A stretch of DNA of 64,000 nucleotides from DAOSCP01 sp035379625 (lineage in GTDB: Bacteria; Bacteroidota; Ignavibacteria; Ignavibacteriales; DAOSCP01): the NCBI GenBank assembly GCA_035379625.1, contig DAOSVM010000001.1:62001-126000 (forward strand), in the 5' to 3' direction. Position numbers and translations under genes: made by a program. This document shows positions 9,939 to 18,404 of the stretch, one piece after another; the first letter of the stretch is position 1; each line of letters begins with the position of its first letter. The notes beneath the pieces are model-generated. The model ran no database searches. It was given only the letters and a program-made list of their open reading frames with translations, and was not told the DNA's origin.

Positions 9939-10457
9939 ATGAACAAAAAATTTTACTTAATAGTTTTAATTATTTTATTTATTAGTTATGGTAATGATAA
10001 GAATCGTGAAATAGCACTTGAACATTTCGGTAAAGGTGCTTATGAAATGGAACAAAAAAATTACACTAAAGCAATTGAAGAATTCCAGATATCGTTACAG
10101 TATGACCCTAATAACCACACAACCTATAATTATTTAGGCAACTGTTATGATTATATTAATGAATTTGATGAAGCTATAAGATGTTACTTAAAATCGATAG
10201 ATATTGAAGAAAACGCTTATGCTTATAATAATCTAGGAAATTCTTATACAAATAAATCTGATTATAAAAAAGCTGAAGAATATTACAAAAAAGCAATTGA
10301 TCTAGACCCAAAATACGCACCACCATTATACAATTTAGGTAAATTATACTTTTTCTTAAGGAGAGAAAAGGAAGGATTAGAATACATAAAAAAAGCTGCT
10401 GGGTTAACTTATAAACCTGCTCAAAAATTCTTAAAAGAATACTCAGCTAATCCATAA
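9939..10457 (+). CDS. TPR-repeat exported protein
   Basis: The protein has 172 residues. A hydrophobic N-terminus (about 5-17) suggests export, though there is no lipobox cysteine. Three to four tetratricopeptide repeats follow (for example YNYLGNCYDYINEFDEAIRCY and YNNLGNSYTNKSDYKKAEEYY), which form a helical scaffold for protein binding. AAGGAGATAAT gives a strong SD. It is probably co-transcribed with polA, being 9 nt downstream, but nothing links their functions. Its last 15 bp overlap the end of truA on the opposite strand. The partner is unknown. Confidence 0.8.
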   Translation: MNKKFYLIVLIILFISYGNDKNREIALEHFGKGAYEMEQKNYTKAIEEFQISLQYDPNNHTTYNYLGNCYDYINEFDEAIRCYLKSIDIEENAYAYNNLGNSYTNKSDYKKAEEYYKKAIDLDPKYAPPLYNLGKLYFFLRREKEGLEYIKKAAGLTYKPAQKFLKEYSANP

Positions 10458-11234
10458 ATTTCTGTTAATTGCAGGCTTTAAATTAGATTCTTTTTCATTT
10501 TTTGAATAATATATTCTTTCTAAGAATAGCCCTGAAGGTGGTGCAGTATAAGTATCATTTGGTTTTTCTATATTTCTTAAATAGTTTTGAAAAGATTGAA
10601 TCGAAATATTTCCTCTACCAATTTCAACTATATTACCAACAATTCTTCTAACCATATTCCAAAGAAAATGTGATGCTTTTATTCTGAAAACGATTATATT
10701 ATCTATTTCTTTGAGTTCCGAACTATAAACCATAACATTGGTTGAAATATTTTTGTCATCAATTTTAGAAAAATTCTTAAAATCATGCAAACCAACTAAA
10801 CAATTAGCAGCTTCCTGCATTTTTTTTAGATCAAGATTATCCTTAATCCACCAAATGTATGGTTTTAGAAAGGCTGATCTAAAATTGGAAATTTGATAAA
10901 TGTAAGATCTTGCTATCGCATCATGTCTAGCATGGAATTTAATATCAGTTTGTTCTATGCTCAAGATGTTAATATCATAAGGTAATGAATCATTTATAGC
11001 ATATTTTAAATTGGTAGGATTAAAATATTTATCTAATGATAAATGTGCCACTTGCTCAAGAGCATGCACCCCTTTGTCTGTTCTACCCGAACCAATTAGT
11101 TCAACTTTATCAGAGTTAGTAATTTTTTTTACTGCATCTATTAAAATACCCTGAATACTTTTACTATTTTTCTGTATTTGCCAACCGCTATAACAAGACC
11201 CTTCGTATTCTAACTTGATTTTATATTTAATCAT
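10443..11234 (-). CDS. truA: tRNA pseudouridine(38-40) synthase TruA
   Basis: The protein has 263 residues, the normal TruA length. It isomerises uridines 38-40 in the anticodon arm of many tRNAs. The catalytic aspartate is D53 in GSGRTDKGVHALEQ. Other family marks are YEGSCYSGWQ near the N-terminus, FHARHDAIARSYIY and HFLWNMVRRIVG. It ends in a convergent 15-bp overlap with the TPR gene and lies 6 nt after the NlpC/P60 lipoprotein on the same strand, so it probably belongs to that transcript. Confidence 0.95.
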   Translation of the reverse strand: MIKYKIKLEYEGSCYSGWQIQKNSKSIQGILIDAVKKITNSDKVELIGSGRTDKGVHALEQVAHLSLDKYFNPTNLKYAINDSLPYDINILSIEQTDIKFHARHDAIARSYIYQISNFRSAFLKPYIWWIKDNLDLKKMQEAANCLVGLHDFKNFSKIDDKNISTNVMVYSSELKEIDNIIVFRIKASHFLWNMVRRIVGNIVEIGRGNISIQSFQNYLRNIEKPNDTYTAPPSGLFLERIYYSKNEKESNLKPAINRNLWIS

Positions 11235-11240
11235 AAATTC

Positions 11241-11873
11241 CTATTGTTTAAATGATTCATTCATTTGTATCCTACCTGCTCCAATATATGTTCTGGTGTA
11301 ATAATCTTCATCCAAAGAAGATTTAATTACACCTTTAGATGAACTCGCATGAACAAATTCATTATTCCCAATATAAATCCCAACGTGCCCAACTCTTACT
11401 CCTCTTCTAGTATTAAAAAATACAAGATCTCCGGGCTTTAATTCATCTTTAGATATTCTTTCAGAAAATTCATATTGTTGAGCAGCTGTTCTTGGTAATT
11501 TTATATTAAAAAGTTCTTCATAAACTGTTTTTGTAAATGCTGAGCAATCGATTGAAGTATACTTATTATTTCCACCAAATCTATATTTAGTACCTAAATA
11601 TTCGACTAATTTATCTTGAAATGTTAAACTGTGGGCAGTAGAGTTTTCCTTTTTATTTTTATTAATAAAACGGAGAACCCCACCTTTCTTATCATATGCT
11701 ACAAGTTGTTCATCTGATTTTGTTTGAGGAACATCATCTATAAATTCACTGTCATCAGACTGCTCTTTGCTTGTGATATTATCATCAGCATAACGCTGAT
11801 TAAAAGTAGAAGGAGCACATCCTGTTATGTACAGGAGTGCCCCTAAAAATATATATACAGTTAACTTTCGCAT
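11241..11873 (-). CDS. NlpC/P60 peptidoglycan hydrolase, lipoprotein
   Basis: The chosen start (MRKLTVYIFLGALLY) gives a lipoprotein signal with lipobox YITGC, has GGGG a few bases upstream, and begins 2 nt after the sigma-factor stop. The longer frame that runs into the sigma gene is rejected. After a Ser/Asp/Lys-rich linker, the C-terminal NlpC/P60 domain (about 90-200) has the catalytic cysteine in SIDCSAF and the histidine in VGHVGIYIG, followed by EFVHASSSKGV. The family cuts D-gamma-Glu/diaminopimelate links in wall peptides. It should sit on the inner face of the outer membrane and act in wall turnover. Confidence 0.9.
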   Translation of the reverse strand: MRKLTVYIFLGALLYITGCAPSTFNQRYADDNITSKEQSDDSEFIDDVPQTKSDEQLVAYDKKGGVLRFINKNKKENSTAHSLTFQDKLVEYLGTKYRFGGNNKYTSIDCSAFTKTVYEELFNIKLPRTAAQQYEFSERISKDELKPGDLVFFNTRRGVRVGHVGIYIGNNEFVHASSSKGVIKSSLDEDYYTRTYIGAGRIQMNESFKQ

Positions 11874-11875
11874 TT

Positions 11876-12730
11876 TTACCCCAAATAAGCTTTGAGATTT
11901 TTGCAACGATTGCCACTTTTCAATCTTTTTATTGCTTTTTCTTTAATTTGGCGTACTCTTTCTCTTGTCAGATTGAACTTTTCGCCTATTTCTTCAAGTG
12001 TTAAAGCATTATCTCTACCAATGCCATAATATAATCTTAATACTTCTGCTTCTCTTTCATTTAGTGTAGATAAAACTCTTTCAATTTCAATTTTCAAAGA
12101 TTCATATATTAAAGATTTATCTGGTGCTTCTGTTTCCTCATTAGCTAATACATCTATATATCTACTATCGTCTCCTTGAGCAAAAGGTGCATCAATTGAA
12201 ACTGGCTTTCCAGCAATTCTTATAGCCTCCGAAATCTCCTCAATATCCATATTTAGCATTTCAGCAATTTCTTCTTGACTTACTTCTCTTTCATATTCTT
12301 GGGCTAACTTGCTTGCTACTTGATTAATTTTATTAATCATACTTTCGCGGTTGTTAGGCAATCTAATTAATCTAGTTTTATCAGCAATAGCTTGCAAAAT
12401 TGATTGTCTAATCCACCATACAGCATACGAAATAAATTTAAAACCTTTTGTTTCATCAAATCTTTCTGCAGCCTTTATCAATCCTAAATTTCCCTCATTG
12501 ATTAAATCACCTAAACTTAAACCTTGATTTTGATATTGTTTTGCAACAGAAACTACAAATCTCAAATTAGATTTGACTAATTTATCAAGGGCTGCTTTAT
12601 CCCCTTTTTTTATTCTTTTGGCAAGATCTATTTCTTCTTCTGGTGTTAATAATGGAAATTTACCAATCTCCTGTAAATAGCGGTCAATTGACTGACTTTC
12701 ACGGTTAGTGAATTGCTTTGTAATAATCAT
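11876..12730 (-). CDS. RpoD-like sigma-70 factor (copy A)
   Basis: The protein has 284 residues and the short form of Bacteroidota primary sigma factors, lacking the long region 1.1. Region 1.2 is at the start (SIDRYLQEIGKFPLL), region 2 at about 50-120 (SNLRFVVSVAKQYQ, SYAVWWIRQSI), region 3 in the middle and region 4 with the -35-binding helix-turn-helix at the end (LTLEEIGEKFNLTRERVRQ). It keeps the RLPNN sequence after region 2.4. A close paralogue lies 57 nt upstream on the same strand. Which of the two is the housekeeping factor cannot be told from sequence alone; this copy keeps the usual RLP motif. Confidence 0.92.
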   Translation of the reverse strand: MIITKQFTNRESQSIDRYLQEIGKFPLLTPEEEIDLAKRIKKGDKAALDKLVKSNLRFVVSVAKQYQNQGLSLGDLINEGNLGLIKAAERFDETKGFKFISYAVWWIRQSILQAIADKTRLIRLPNNRESMINKINQVASKLAQEYEREVSQEEIAEMLNMDIEEISEAIRIAGKPVSIDAPFAQGDDSRYIDVLANEETEAPDKSLIYESLKIEIERVLSTLNEREAEVLRLYYGIGRDNALTLEEIGEKFNLTRERVRQIKEKAIKRLKSGNRCKNLKAYLG

Positions 12731-12787
12731 ATATTACTCTCCTTACTTATTTTCCTCAATAAAAAAGTACCAAATACCTCGATAATA

Positions 12788-13642
12788 TCACCCCAAATAA
12801 CTTCTTAAATTTTTTGATCTTGATGTAAATCTCAATCTACGAATAGCTTTCTCCTTAATTTGGCGAACTCTTTCTCTCGTTAAATTAAATCTTTCACCAA
12901 TCTCTTCTAATGTTAACGCTGTATCTCTATTAATTCCATAATATAATCTTAATACCTCAGCTTCTCTTTCACTCAAAGATGATAACGCTCTATCAATTTC
13001 GATTGCAAGAGACTCATGAAGTAATGCGTGATCTGGAGGTAAAGTTTGTTCGTCACTTATAACATCTATATATCTATTTTCTTCACCATTAGCAAGCGGA
13101 GCATCAATTGAGACGGGTTTACCTGCCATTTTAATTGTTTCAATAATATCTTCAGAACTAAAATCAGTAATTTGAGCAAGTTCTTCAGGACTTGGTTCAC
13201 GTTCCAATTCTTGTTCAATTTCACTAGTTAATTTATTAAGTTTATTGATCTTTCCAACAATATTCAAAAGCAATCTTACAATTCTCGATTGTTCAGCAAG
13301 AGCTTGCAAAATTGATTGTCTAATCCACCATACAGCATATGAAATAAATTTAAAACCTTTAGTCTCATCAAATCTTTCAGCTGCTTTTATTAATCCCATA
13401 TTACCTTCATCGATCAAATCGCCTAAAGATAAACCTTGATTTTGATATTGTTTTGCAACAGAAACAACAAAACGTAAATTTGAATTTACCAATTTATCAA
13501 AAGCTTCTTTATCTCCTTTTCTAATTCTTTTGGCTAACTCTATTTCTTCTTCAGGTTTAAGAAGTGGATATTTTGCAATTTCCTGTAGATACCTATCAAT
13601 AGATTGGCTTTCTCTATTTGTAAATTGTTTAACAATTTTCAT
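12788..13642 (-). CDS. RpoD-like sigma-70 factor (copy B)
   Basis: The start is the ATG at 13642 (MKIVKQFTNRESQSIDRY), which aligns with copy A; the longer open frame only adds a hydrophobic leader that reads back into the eutN gene. The 284 residues are highly similar to copy A throughout regions 1.2, 2 and 4. The clear difference lies just after region 2.4: copy B has RIVRLLLNIVG where most RpoD proteins have RLP, and the following region 3 differs strongly from copy A. This suggests that the two copies differ in promoter choice or in core/DNA contacts. The eutN pair lies 7 nt upstream. Confidence 0.9.
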   Translation of the reverse strand: MKIVKQFTNRESQSIDRYLQEIAKYPLLKPEEEIELAKRIRKGDKEAFDKLVNSNLRFVVSVAKQYQNQGLSLGDLIDEGNMGLIKAAERFDETKGFKFISYAVWWIRQSILQALAEQSRIVRLLLNIVGKINKLNKLTSEIEQELEREPSPEELAQITDFSSEDIIETIKMAGKPVSIDAPLANGEENRYIDVISDEQTLPPDHALLHESLAIEIDRALSSLSEREAEVLRLYYGINRDTALTLEEIGERFNLTRERVRQIKEKAIRRLRFTSRSKNLRSYLG

Positions 13643-13649
13643 AAGACTC

Positions 13650-13928
13650 CTATTTTTGTTTTGAATTATAATAGATAGTATCAACAATACCAACAATAGA
13701 AGCATCGACAGGCGCTAAACCTATCTTCATAGGAATTGGTGCCTCCGAAGAAGTTGCATAAAGCACTACTTCTTTTGCCCCTGCGCCAATTGTATCTACA
13801 GCTATAATAGGCTCTTTAACATCTTTTAATTCTGCATCTACTGGTTGAATAATTAGTAATTTAAAACCTTCAAGGGCTTCATTTTTCTTGGTAGCCCATA
13901 ATGTACCAATTACTTTAGCTAAATGCAT
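13650..13928 (-). CDS. EutN/CcmL microcompartment vertex protein (copy B)
   Basis: The protein has 92 residues. It belongs to the EutN/CcmL/PduN (Pfam EutN_CcmL) family, pentamers that cap the vertices of bacterial microcompartment shells. Typical features are LAKVIGTLWATKK at the N-terminus, VDTIGAGAKEVVLYATSSEA (pore and pentamer loop) and DASIVGIVDTI at the end. The start overlaps the stop of the next copy by one base (TAATG). No hexameric shell protein (BMC-H) is in this window, so the rest of the shell must be encoded elsewhere or be absent. Confidence 0.92.
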   Translation of the reverse strand: MHLAKVIGTLWATKKNEALEGFKLLIIQPVDAELKDVKEPIIAVDTIGAGAKEVVLYATSSEAPIPMKIGLAPVDASIVGIVDTIYYNSKQK

Positions 13929-14197
13929 TATTTTTCTACATCCAATTTATCTACAATAGCCATAATCACGGCATCAATTGGACGATTGTATGTTTGCTTA
14001 GTTTGTCTTGCTGAGCTTCCCTGAGCATAAAGGATTATTTCTCCAACACCTGCACCGACGCTATCCATAGCTACAACGTATTCTTCACTTTCGGAAAGGT
14101 CTAAATTTAATTTTTTTACAATTAAAAATTTAGCACCAACCAAATTTTCATCTTTCCTTGTCGCCCAAACTGTACCTATAACTTTACCTAAATGCAT
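13928..14197 (-). CDS. EutN/CcmL microcompartment vertex protein (copy A)
   Basis: The protein has 89 residues and is paralogous to the next gene. Family marks are LGKVIGTVWATRKDENL, MDSVGAGVGEIILYAQGSSA and DAVIMAIVDKL. Having two vertex proteins side by side is common in microcompartment loci with more than one pentamer paralogue. It lies 8 nt downstream of deoB on the same strand and is translationally coupled to copy B. Expression with deoB suggests a shell around a sugar-phosphate or aldehyde pathway, which is inference. Confidence 0.92.
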   Translation of the reverse strand: MHLGKVIGTVWATRKDENLVGAKFLIVKKLNLDLSESEEYVVAMDSVGAGVGEIILYAQGSSARQTKQTYNRPIDAVIMAIVDKLDVEK

Positions 14198-14205
14198 AAA
14201 ACACC

Positions 14206-15369
14206 TTATTCATTAAAAAAACTTATACCTTTTAAGTTATTCTCAACACTAAAAAACTCAGCAACTGTTTTACCTACATCAGAAAATGTTTTTCTTACAC
14301 CTAAATTTTTACCATTTCTTTTTTTGTTATAAAACAACAAAGGTACATATTCTCTACTATGATCAGTTGAAGGGGTTATAGGGTCATTCCCATGATCAGC
14401 TGTTATTACCAAATAATCTGTTTCATCTAGCATTTCAAGTATTAATGGTAATTGATCATCAAATTCTTTTAATGCTTTAGCAAAACCGACCGGATCATTT
14501 CTATGGCCATAATAAACATCGAAATCGACTAAATTAGTAAAAATAAATGAATTATTAACTTTTTTTCCCCATTCTAAAACTTTTTCTACACCTTCACTAT
14601 TGCTCTTAGTCTTAATTTTTTCATCAATCCCTGAATAATTAAATAAATCATTAATTTTTCCTATAGCAATTGTTTTGATACCATTTTTTTGTAAAACGTT
14701 TAAAATTGTATCTTCTGGTGGATTAATCGCATAATCTTTACGATTTGTTGTTCTTGTATAATTCCCACTTTCACCGACAAAAGGTCTTGCTATAACACGT
14801 CCAATATTCCTGTTACCATTAAAAACTTTATGCCTTGCAACTTCACAAATATGATATAATCTTTCAAGCCCAAAATATTTTTCATGTGCTGCAATTTGGA
14901 ATACTGAATCAGCAGATGTATAAATTATTGGATATCCCGTTTTTATGTGATCATCACCCAATTCTTTGATTATTTCTGTACCACTTGCAACTTTATTACC
15001 TAAAATACCATCAACACCAGCTTCTTTTTTGAAGAGATCAATGATTTCTTCTGGGAAACCATCAGGATAGTATGGAAAATCCACTTCCACTTTTAATCCT
15101 GCAATTTCCCAATGCCCAGTAATTGAATCTTTCCCTTTTGAGACTTCAGCCATTTTACCATACGAAGCAAGCGGCGTTTCGACTTTGTTAACACCTTTGA
15201 TATCTATGATATTCCCTAAACCCATTTTTTCTAAATTAGGTAGATTTAATCCACCTAAATGTTCGGCCATATTGCCTAATGTATTGCTCCCTTCATCATT
15301 ATATAAATGAGCATCAGGCAATTCACCTGCGCCAACACCATCTAAAACGATAATATGAAAATTATTCAT
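14206..15369 (-). CDS. deoB: Phosphopentomutase
   Basis: The protein has 387 residues. It interconverts (deoxy)ribose 1-phosphate and (deoxy)ribose 5-phosphate, linking nucleoside breakdown to the pentose pathway and to deoxyribose-phosphate aldolase. It is a member of the alkaline phosphatase superfamily with two Mn ions. The metal ligands sit in VLDGVGAGELPDA at the start and in VITADHGNDP and STDHSREYVP near the end. The phosphorylated threonine is in KDSITGHWEIAG, and a cap domain fills the middle. It precedes the two vertex proteins with an 8-nt gap, which suggests shared transcription. Confidence 0.95.
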   Translation of the reverse strand: MNNFHIIVLDGVGAGELPDAHLYNDEGSNTLGNMAEHLGGLNLPNLEKMGLGNIIDIKGVNKVETPLASYGKMAEVSKGKDSITGHWEIAGLKVEVDFPYYPDGFPEEIIDLFKKEAGVDGILGNKVASGTEIIKELGDDHIKTGYPIIYTSADSVFQIAAHEKYFGLERLYHICEVARHKVFNGNRNIGRVIARPFVGESGNYTRTTNRKDYAINPPEDTILNVLQKNGIKTIAIGKINDLFNYSGIDEKIKTKSNSEGVEKVLEWGKKVNNSFIFTNLVDFDVYYGHRNDPVGFAKALKEFDDQLPLILEMLDETDYLVITADHGNDPITPSTDHSREYVPLLFYNKKRNGKNLGVRKTFSDVGKTVAEFFSVENNLKGISFFNE

Positions 15370-15377
15370 AAAAACTC

Positions 15378-17324
15378 CTAAAAATCAATTCTTTGAATGT
15401 TATTGCCGCCTTTTTCTAATCCCTTACTTAAGGAATTTATTGCATCTTCTATGATATTAACAATATCAATTTTACCTGTTGCATTTACAAGGCCTGCTGT
15501 TATAGTAAATAAGTATTCTTTATTATTAAATGGACATTGTTTCTTAGAAACATCCATTCTCATTTTTTCTAATTTTATACTTGTTTTTTGGCTATCACTA
15601 TTAAAAAAGTATATTAAAATACTTTCATTATCATATTTACAAACTAAATCATATTTTGTTAAATGCGGACTAATAACCTTTATTAAATATTTCATAGGTA
15701 TAATTGTTGCGCCCAACTGCTTCAATTCTTCTTTGTACTTTGAATAATCAATCCTAACAATTGCTATCGAACATGGAATATTCCCTAAAACAGCATTTTT
15801 TTCAAGCTCAATTGAAACTTTATTCAAAAAACTTTGATACTTTAAAATATTTAATTCTAAATCATAATCAATACTTTGATCTAATTCAAATATTTTATTT
15901 TGGTAAGTTAGTACTACTCCCCAAAATTTCATTATCTTATTTAAGAATACCTTTTCAGCATCTCTAAAACTATTTTTCTTGATGTTTTCAATTATAACAC
16001 AACCATAAGAATAATCTGAATATATTGGTATTGCCAAAACTGAACCTATAAAAGTAAGATTTTCTTCATTATTGAATCTATATACATAAGAACTACTTTC
16101 CAAATCGTTAATCATTATAATTTCTTTATTGATTATTGCATCATATGCAATTGTATTTTTATCAATCCTTGCACCTTCACCAATATACTTATTAGGTGTA
16201 TGATTATAAACTCCTTTAACTTTTAATTCATTACTATAATTATCGAATAGTATAAGAGAAATAAAATCATAATTTACAAATTTTAATATATTCTTTGCAA
16301 ATTTTGCAAATAATTGCTGATTCAAATCAAGTATTATATTTAAATCAAGCAATTCTTGCATACCATCAAATTTGTCTTTATAATCCTCTTTTTTAGATCG
16401 ATTATGGTAACTGAGAAGAACATAGCTAATTATTTTTGAATAAGCAACTAAATCATCAACAACATACCTTGTAATAATGTTCTCGTTTCTAAAATCAATA
16501 AATAATACACCAACAATTTCAGACCCTAAAAAGTAAATTGGAACTCCAAGAAAAGAACCTATATTTTGGTAATAATCAGCAGTATAATATTTAAGTAAAT
16601 CCTTTTCCTGTAAATTCATATATTGGTTTCTCACAACAGGCTTTTGAGTACTAACGACTTCACTCAACAAACAAGCATCGTAAGGAATTTTAGCTTCGGT
16701 TATATCAGTAGTAAGAGATTTATAATTTCTTATCTCAAATTTTTGTGCTTTTTTCTTGTACCAAGCTATACCAACAGTAAAAGCAGTATATTTGTAATGT
16801 ATCAATTCAACTATTTCATTGATAATTAGATCAAATTGAGCATCGTTACTTTCTGGAAAGTTTTTTAATTGACAAATTTCATTATATTTATTTATGAATT
16901 CATCTGTAATAACTAAATCTGGTGCTGATGAATGTACTTTTTTTGATGAGTTTGGAGACTTAATAATAATTTCATCATCCCCTATTACAATTTTCTTTTC
17001 ACCTGTATCTTCAACATATTCATCAGGAAAACTTTCTTGCTTTTCTACATTCATATTGTTATCAAATTGCCCTTCATTCATATTAACTGAGTTATTATTT
17101 AAGACTTTTTTAACTATTTTAATTTCATCTTCAATTATATCTTTCTTAGAATTATCATAAATGTCATATTGATTAGAATTTGAATTACGTTTTTTGAAAT
17201 ATAGCAACAAACTATATAAAATAAGTACTAATAGGATAAGTATTATTATAATAGGTTTCTTAATAACAAAAAGAAATATTAAAAGTAGATAGGGTAAGTA
17301 TTCAAGGTAATTTGTTTTTTTCAT
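15378..17324 (-). CDS. Membrane sensor with two GAF domains and degenerate GGDEF
   Basis: The protein has 648 residues. Two hydrophobic segments (about 10-22 and 24-42) anchor it in the inner membrane. An acidic linker with a predicted-disordered look follows. The first GAF domain is at about 155-305 (CLLSEVVSTQKPVVRN, SFLGVPIYFLGSEIVGVLFID) and the second at about 325-480 (FIGSVLAIPIYSDYSYGCVII). The last 140 residues resemble a GGDEF domain, but the signature is replaced (DLVCKYDNESILIYF), so cyclic-di-GMP synthesis is very unlikely. It may be a receptor or regulator that signals by protein contact. It lies between engB (1 nt) and deoB (8 nt) on the same strand. Confidence 0.75.
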   Translation of the reverse strand: MKKTNYLEYLPYLLLIFLFVIKKPIIIILILLVLILYSLLLYFKKRNSNSNQYDIYDNSKKDIIEDEIKIVKKVLNNNSVNMNEGQFDNNMNVEKQESFPDEYVEDTGEKKIVIGDDEIIIKSPNSSKKVHSSAPDLVITDEFINKYNEICQLKNFPESNDAQFDLIINEIVELIHYKYTAFTVGIAWYKKKAQKFEIRNYKSLTTDITEAKIPYDACLLSEVVSTQKPVVRNQYMNLQEKDLLKYYTADYYQNIGSFLGVPIYFLGSEIVGVLFIDFRNENIITRYVVDDLVAYSKIISYVLLSYHNRSKKEDYKDKFDGMQELLDLNIILDLNQQLFAKFAKNILKFVNYDFISLILFDNYSNELKVKGVYNHTPNKYIGEGARIDKNTIAYDAIINKEIIMINDLESSSYVYRFNNEENLTFIGSVLAIPIYSDYSYGCVIIENIKKNSFRDAEKVFLNKIMKFWGVVLTYQNKIFELDQSIDYDLELNILKYQSFLNKVSIELEKNAVLGNIPCSIAIVRIDYSKYKEELKQLGATIIPMKYLIKVISPHLTKYDLVCKYDNESILIYFFNSDSQKTSIKLEKMRMDVSKKQCPFNNKEYLFTITAGLVNATGKIDIVNIIEDAINSLSKGLEKGGNNIQRIDF

Positions 17325-17325
17325 C

Positions 17326-17904
17326 TTATAAATATTCGTATATCTTTTTTATTACTTTATCTTTATTTTTATTACTTTTAGTTGAAATAAAAAATAAATT
17401 CTCGTTTAGAATAGCATCACTAAAAACATCTTTTGTTCTTTTAAATGTAGCACTCATCTCAGATTGATTAATCTTATCAGCTTTCGTCATTATAAATACA
17501 ACGTTTTGTACAAATTCTTTAATAAAATTATTTGCAATAATATCTTTATCAGTTGGACCAACTTTACTATCCATCAAATGTAATACCAAATTAACTGTAA
17601 TTCTATTAAAATATTTCGTTAGAAAATTATCCCATTTTTGTAAGGTCAGCTTCGAATGTTTTGCATATCCATAACCGGGTGCATCAACTAAATAATAATT
17701 ATTATCAAGCAAATAATAATTTAAAGCAATGGTTTTACCAGGAACTGAGCTAGTTCTAGCTAAGTGATGTTGATTGGAAATATAATTAATAAAAGAAGAC
17801 TTACCAACATTTGACCTACCTAATAAAAATACAACTGGTTTATCAGGTGTTGGTAAATCTTCTATTTGATAATATGATTTTATATATTTAGCACTCTTTA
17901 TCAT
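17326..17904 (-). CDS. engB: Ribosome biogenesis GTPase EngB/YsxC
   Basis: The protein has 192 residues, the usual EngB length. It is a TRAFAC GTPase needed for 50S subunit assembly. G1 is GRSNVGKSSF, the G2 region is GKTIALNYY, G3 is DAPGYGYA and G4 is TKAD. It follows the ribosomal super-operon on the same strand but after that operon's terminator, so it may have its own promoter or depend on read-through. Confidence 0.95.
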   Translation of the reverse strand: MIKSAKYIKSYYQIEDLPTPDKPVVFLLGRSNVGKSSFINYISNQHHLARTSSVPGKTIALNYYLLDNNYYLVDAPGYGYAKHSKLTLQKWDNFLTKYFNRITVNLVLHLMDSKVGPTDKDIIANNFIKEFVQNVVFIMTKADKINQSEMSATFKRTKDVFSDAILNENLFFISTKSNKNKDKVIKKIYEYL

Positions 17905-17911
17905 AATAAAT

Positions 17912-17939
17912 AAAAGAGTAAGATATACCTTACTCTTTT
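17912..17939 (-). terminator. Terminator of the ribosomal super-operon
   Basis: AAAAGAGTAAG (17912-17922) pairs perfectly with CTTACTCTTTT (17929-17939) around a 6-nt loop. On the minus strand the stem ends in TTTT followed by ATTTATTATG. It lies between the rplQ stop and the engB start. Confidence 0.85.
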
Positions 17940-17959
17940 ATAATTTTATTTTGTTATTT

Positions 17960-18385
17960 TTATTCTTTAGTAGTCTCGGCTAATTCTTTTTCATCTAATT
18001 TATCTTTAATTTGAGCATTGATAACATCATTATAATCGACTAGCTCAATAATAGCCATTTCAGCAGCATCACCTTGTCTAAAGCCTAATTTCACTATTCT
18101 TGTGTAACCACCGTTTCTATCAGCAACTTTTTTAGCAACTTCATTAAATAATTCACTAACTACTGCTCTATCCTTTAAATCTTTTAACGCAATTCTTCTT
18201 GCATGAACAGTATCTTCTTTAGCCTTAGTGATTAATTTTTCAACAAAAGGTCTTAATGCTTTTGCTTTGGCTAATATCGTTCTAATTCTTTTATGTTTTA
18301 TTAAAGAAGTAGCTAAATTATTCATTAATGCTTTATTGTATGCACTACTTACACCAAATTTTTTTATTTTTTTTCTATGTCTCAT
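17960..18385 (-). CDS. rplQ: 50S ribosomal protein L17
   Basis: The protein has 141 residues, somewhat longer than E. coli L17 because of a charged C-terminal tail of about 25 residues (after IELVDY). The core is standard (MRHRKKIKKFG, ALMNNLATSLIKHKRI, GGYTRIVKLGFRQGDAAEM). L17 lines the peptide-exit side of the large subunit. It is the last gene of the super-operon, 19 nt after rpoA and just before the terminator. Confidence 0.97.
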   Translation of the reverse strand: MRHRKKIKKFGVSSAYNKALMNNLATSLIKHKRIRTILAKAKALRPFVEKLITKAKEDTVHARRIALKDLKDRAVVSELFNEVAKKVADRNGGYTRIVKLGFRQGDAAEMAIIELVDYNDVINAQIKDKLDEKELAETTKE

Positions 18386-18404
18386 TTATTACACCTGCAC
18401 TTAA

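Noticed and set aside
13643..13705. Hydrophobic leader on sigma factor copy B
   Set aside because: It reads back into the eutN gene; the ATG at 13642 aligns with copy A.
15397..17160. Several 68-116-residue plus-strand frames opposite the GAF protein
   Set aside because: They are shadows of a well-supported 648-residue gene; AT-rich reverse frames commonly stay open.
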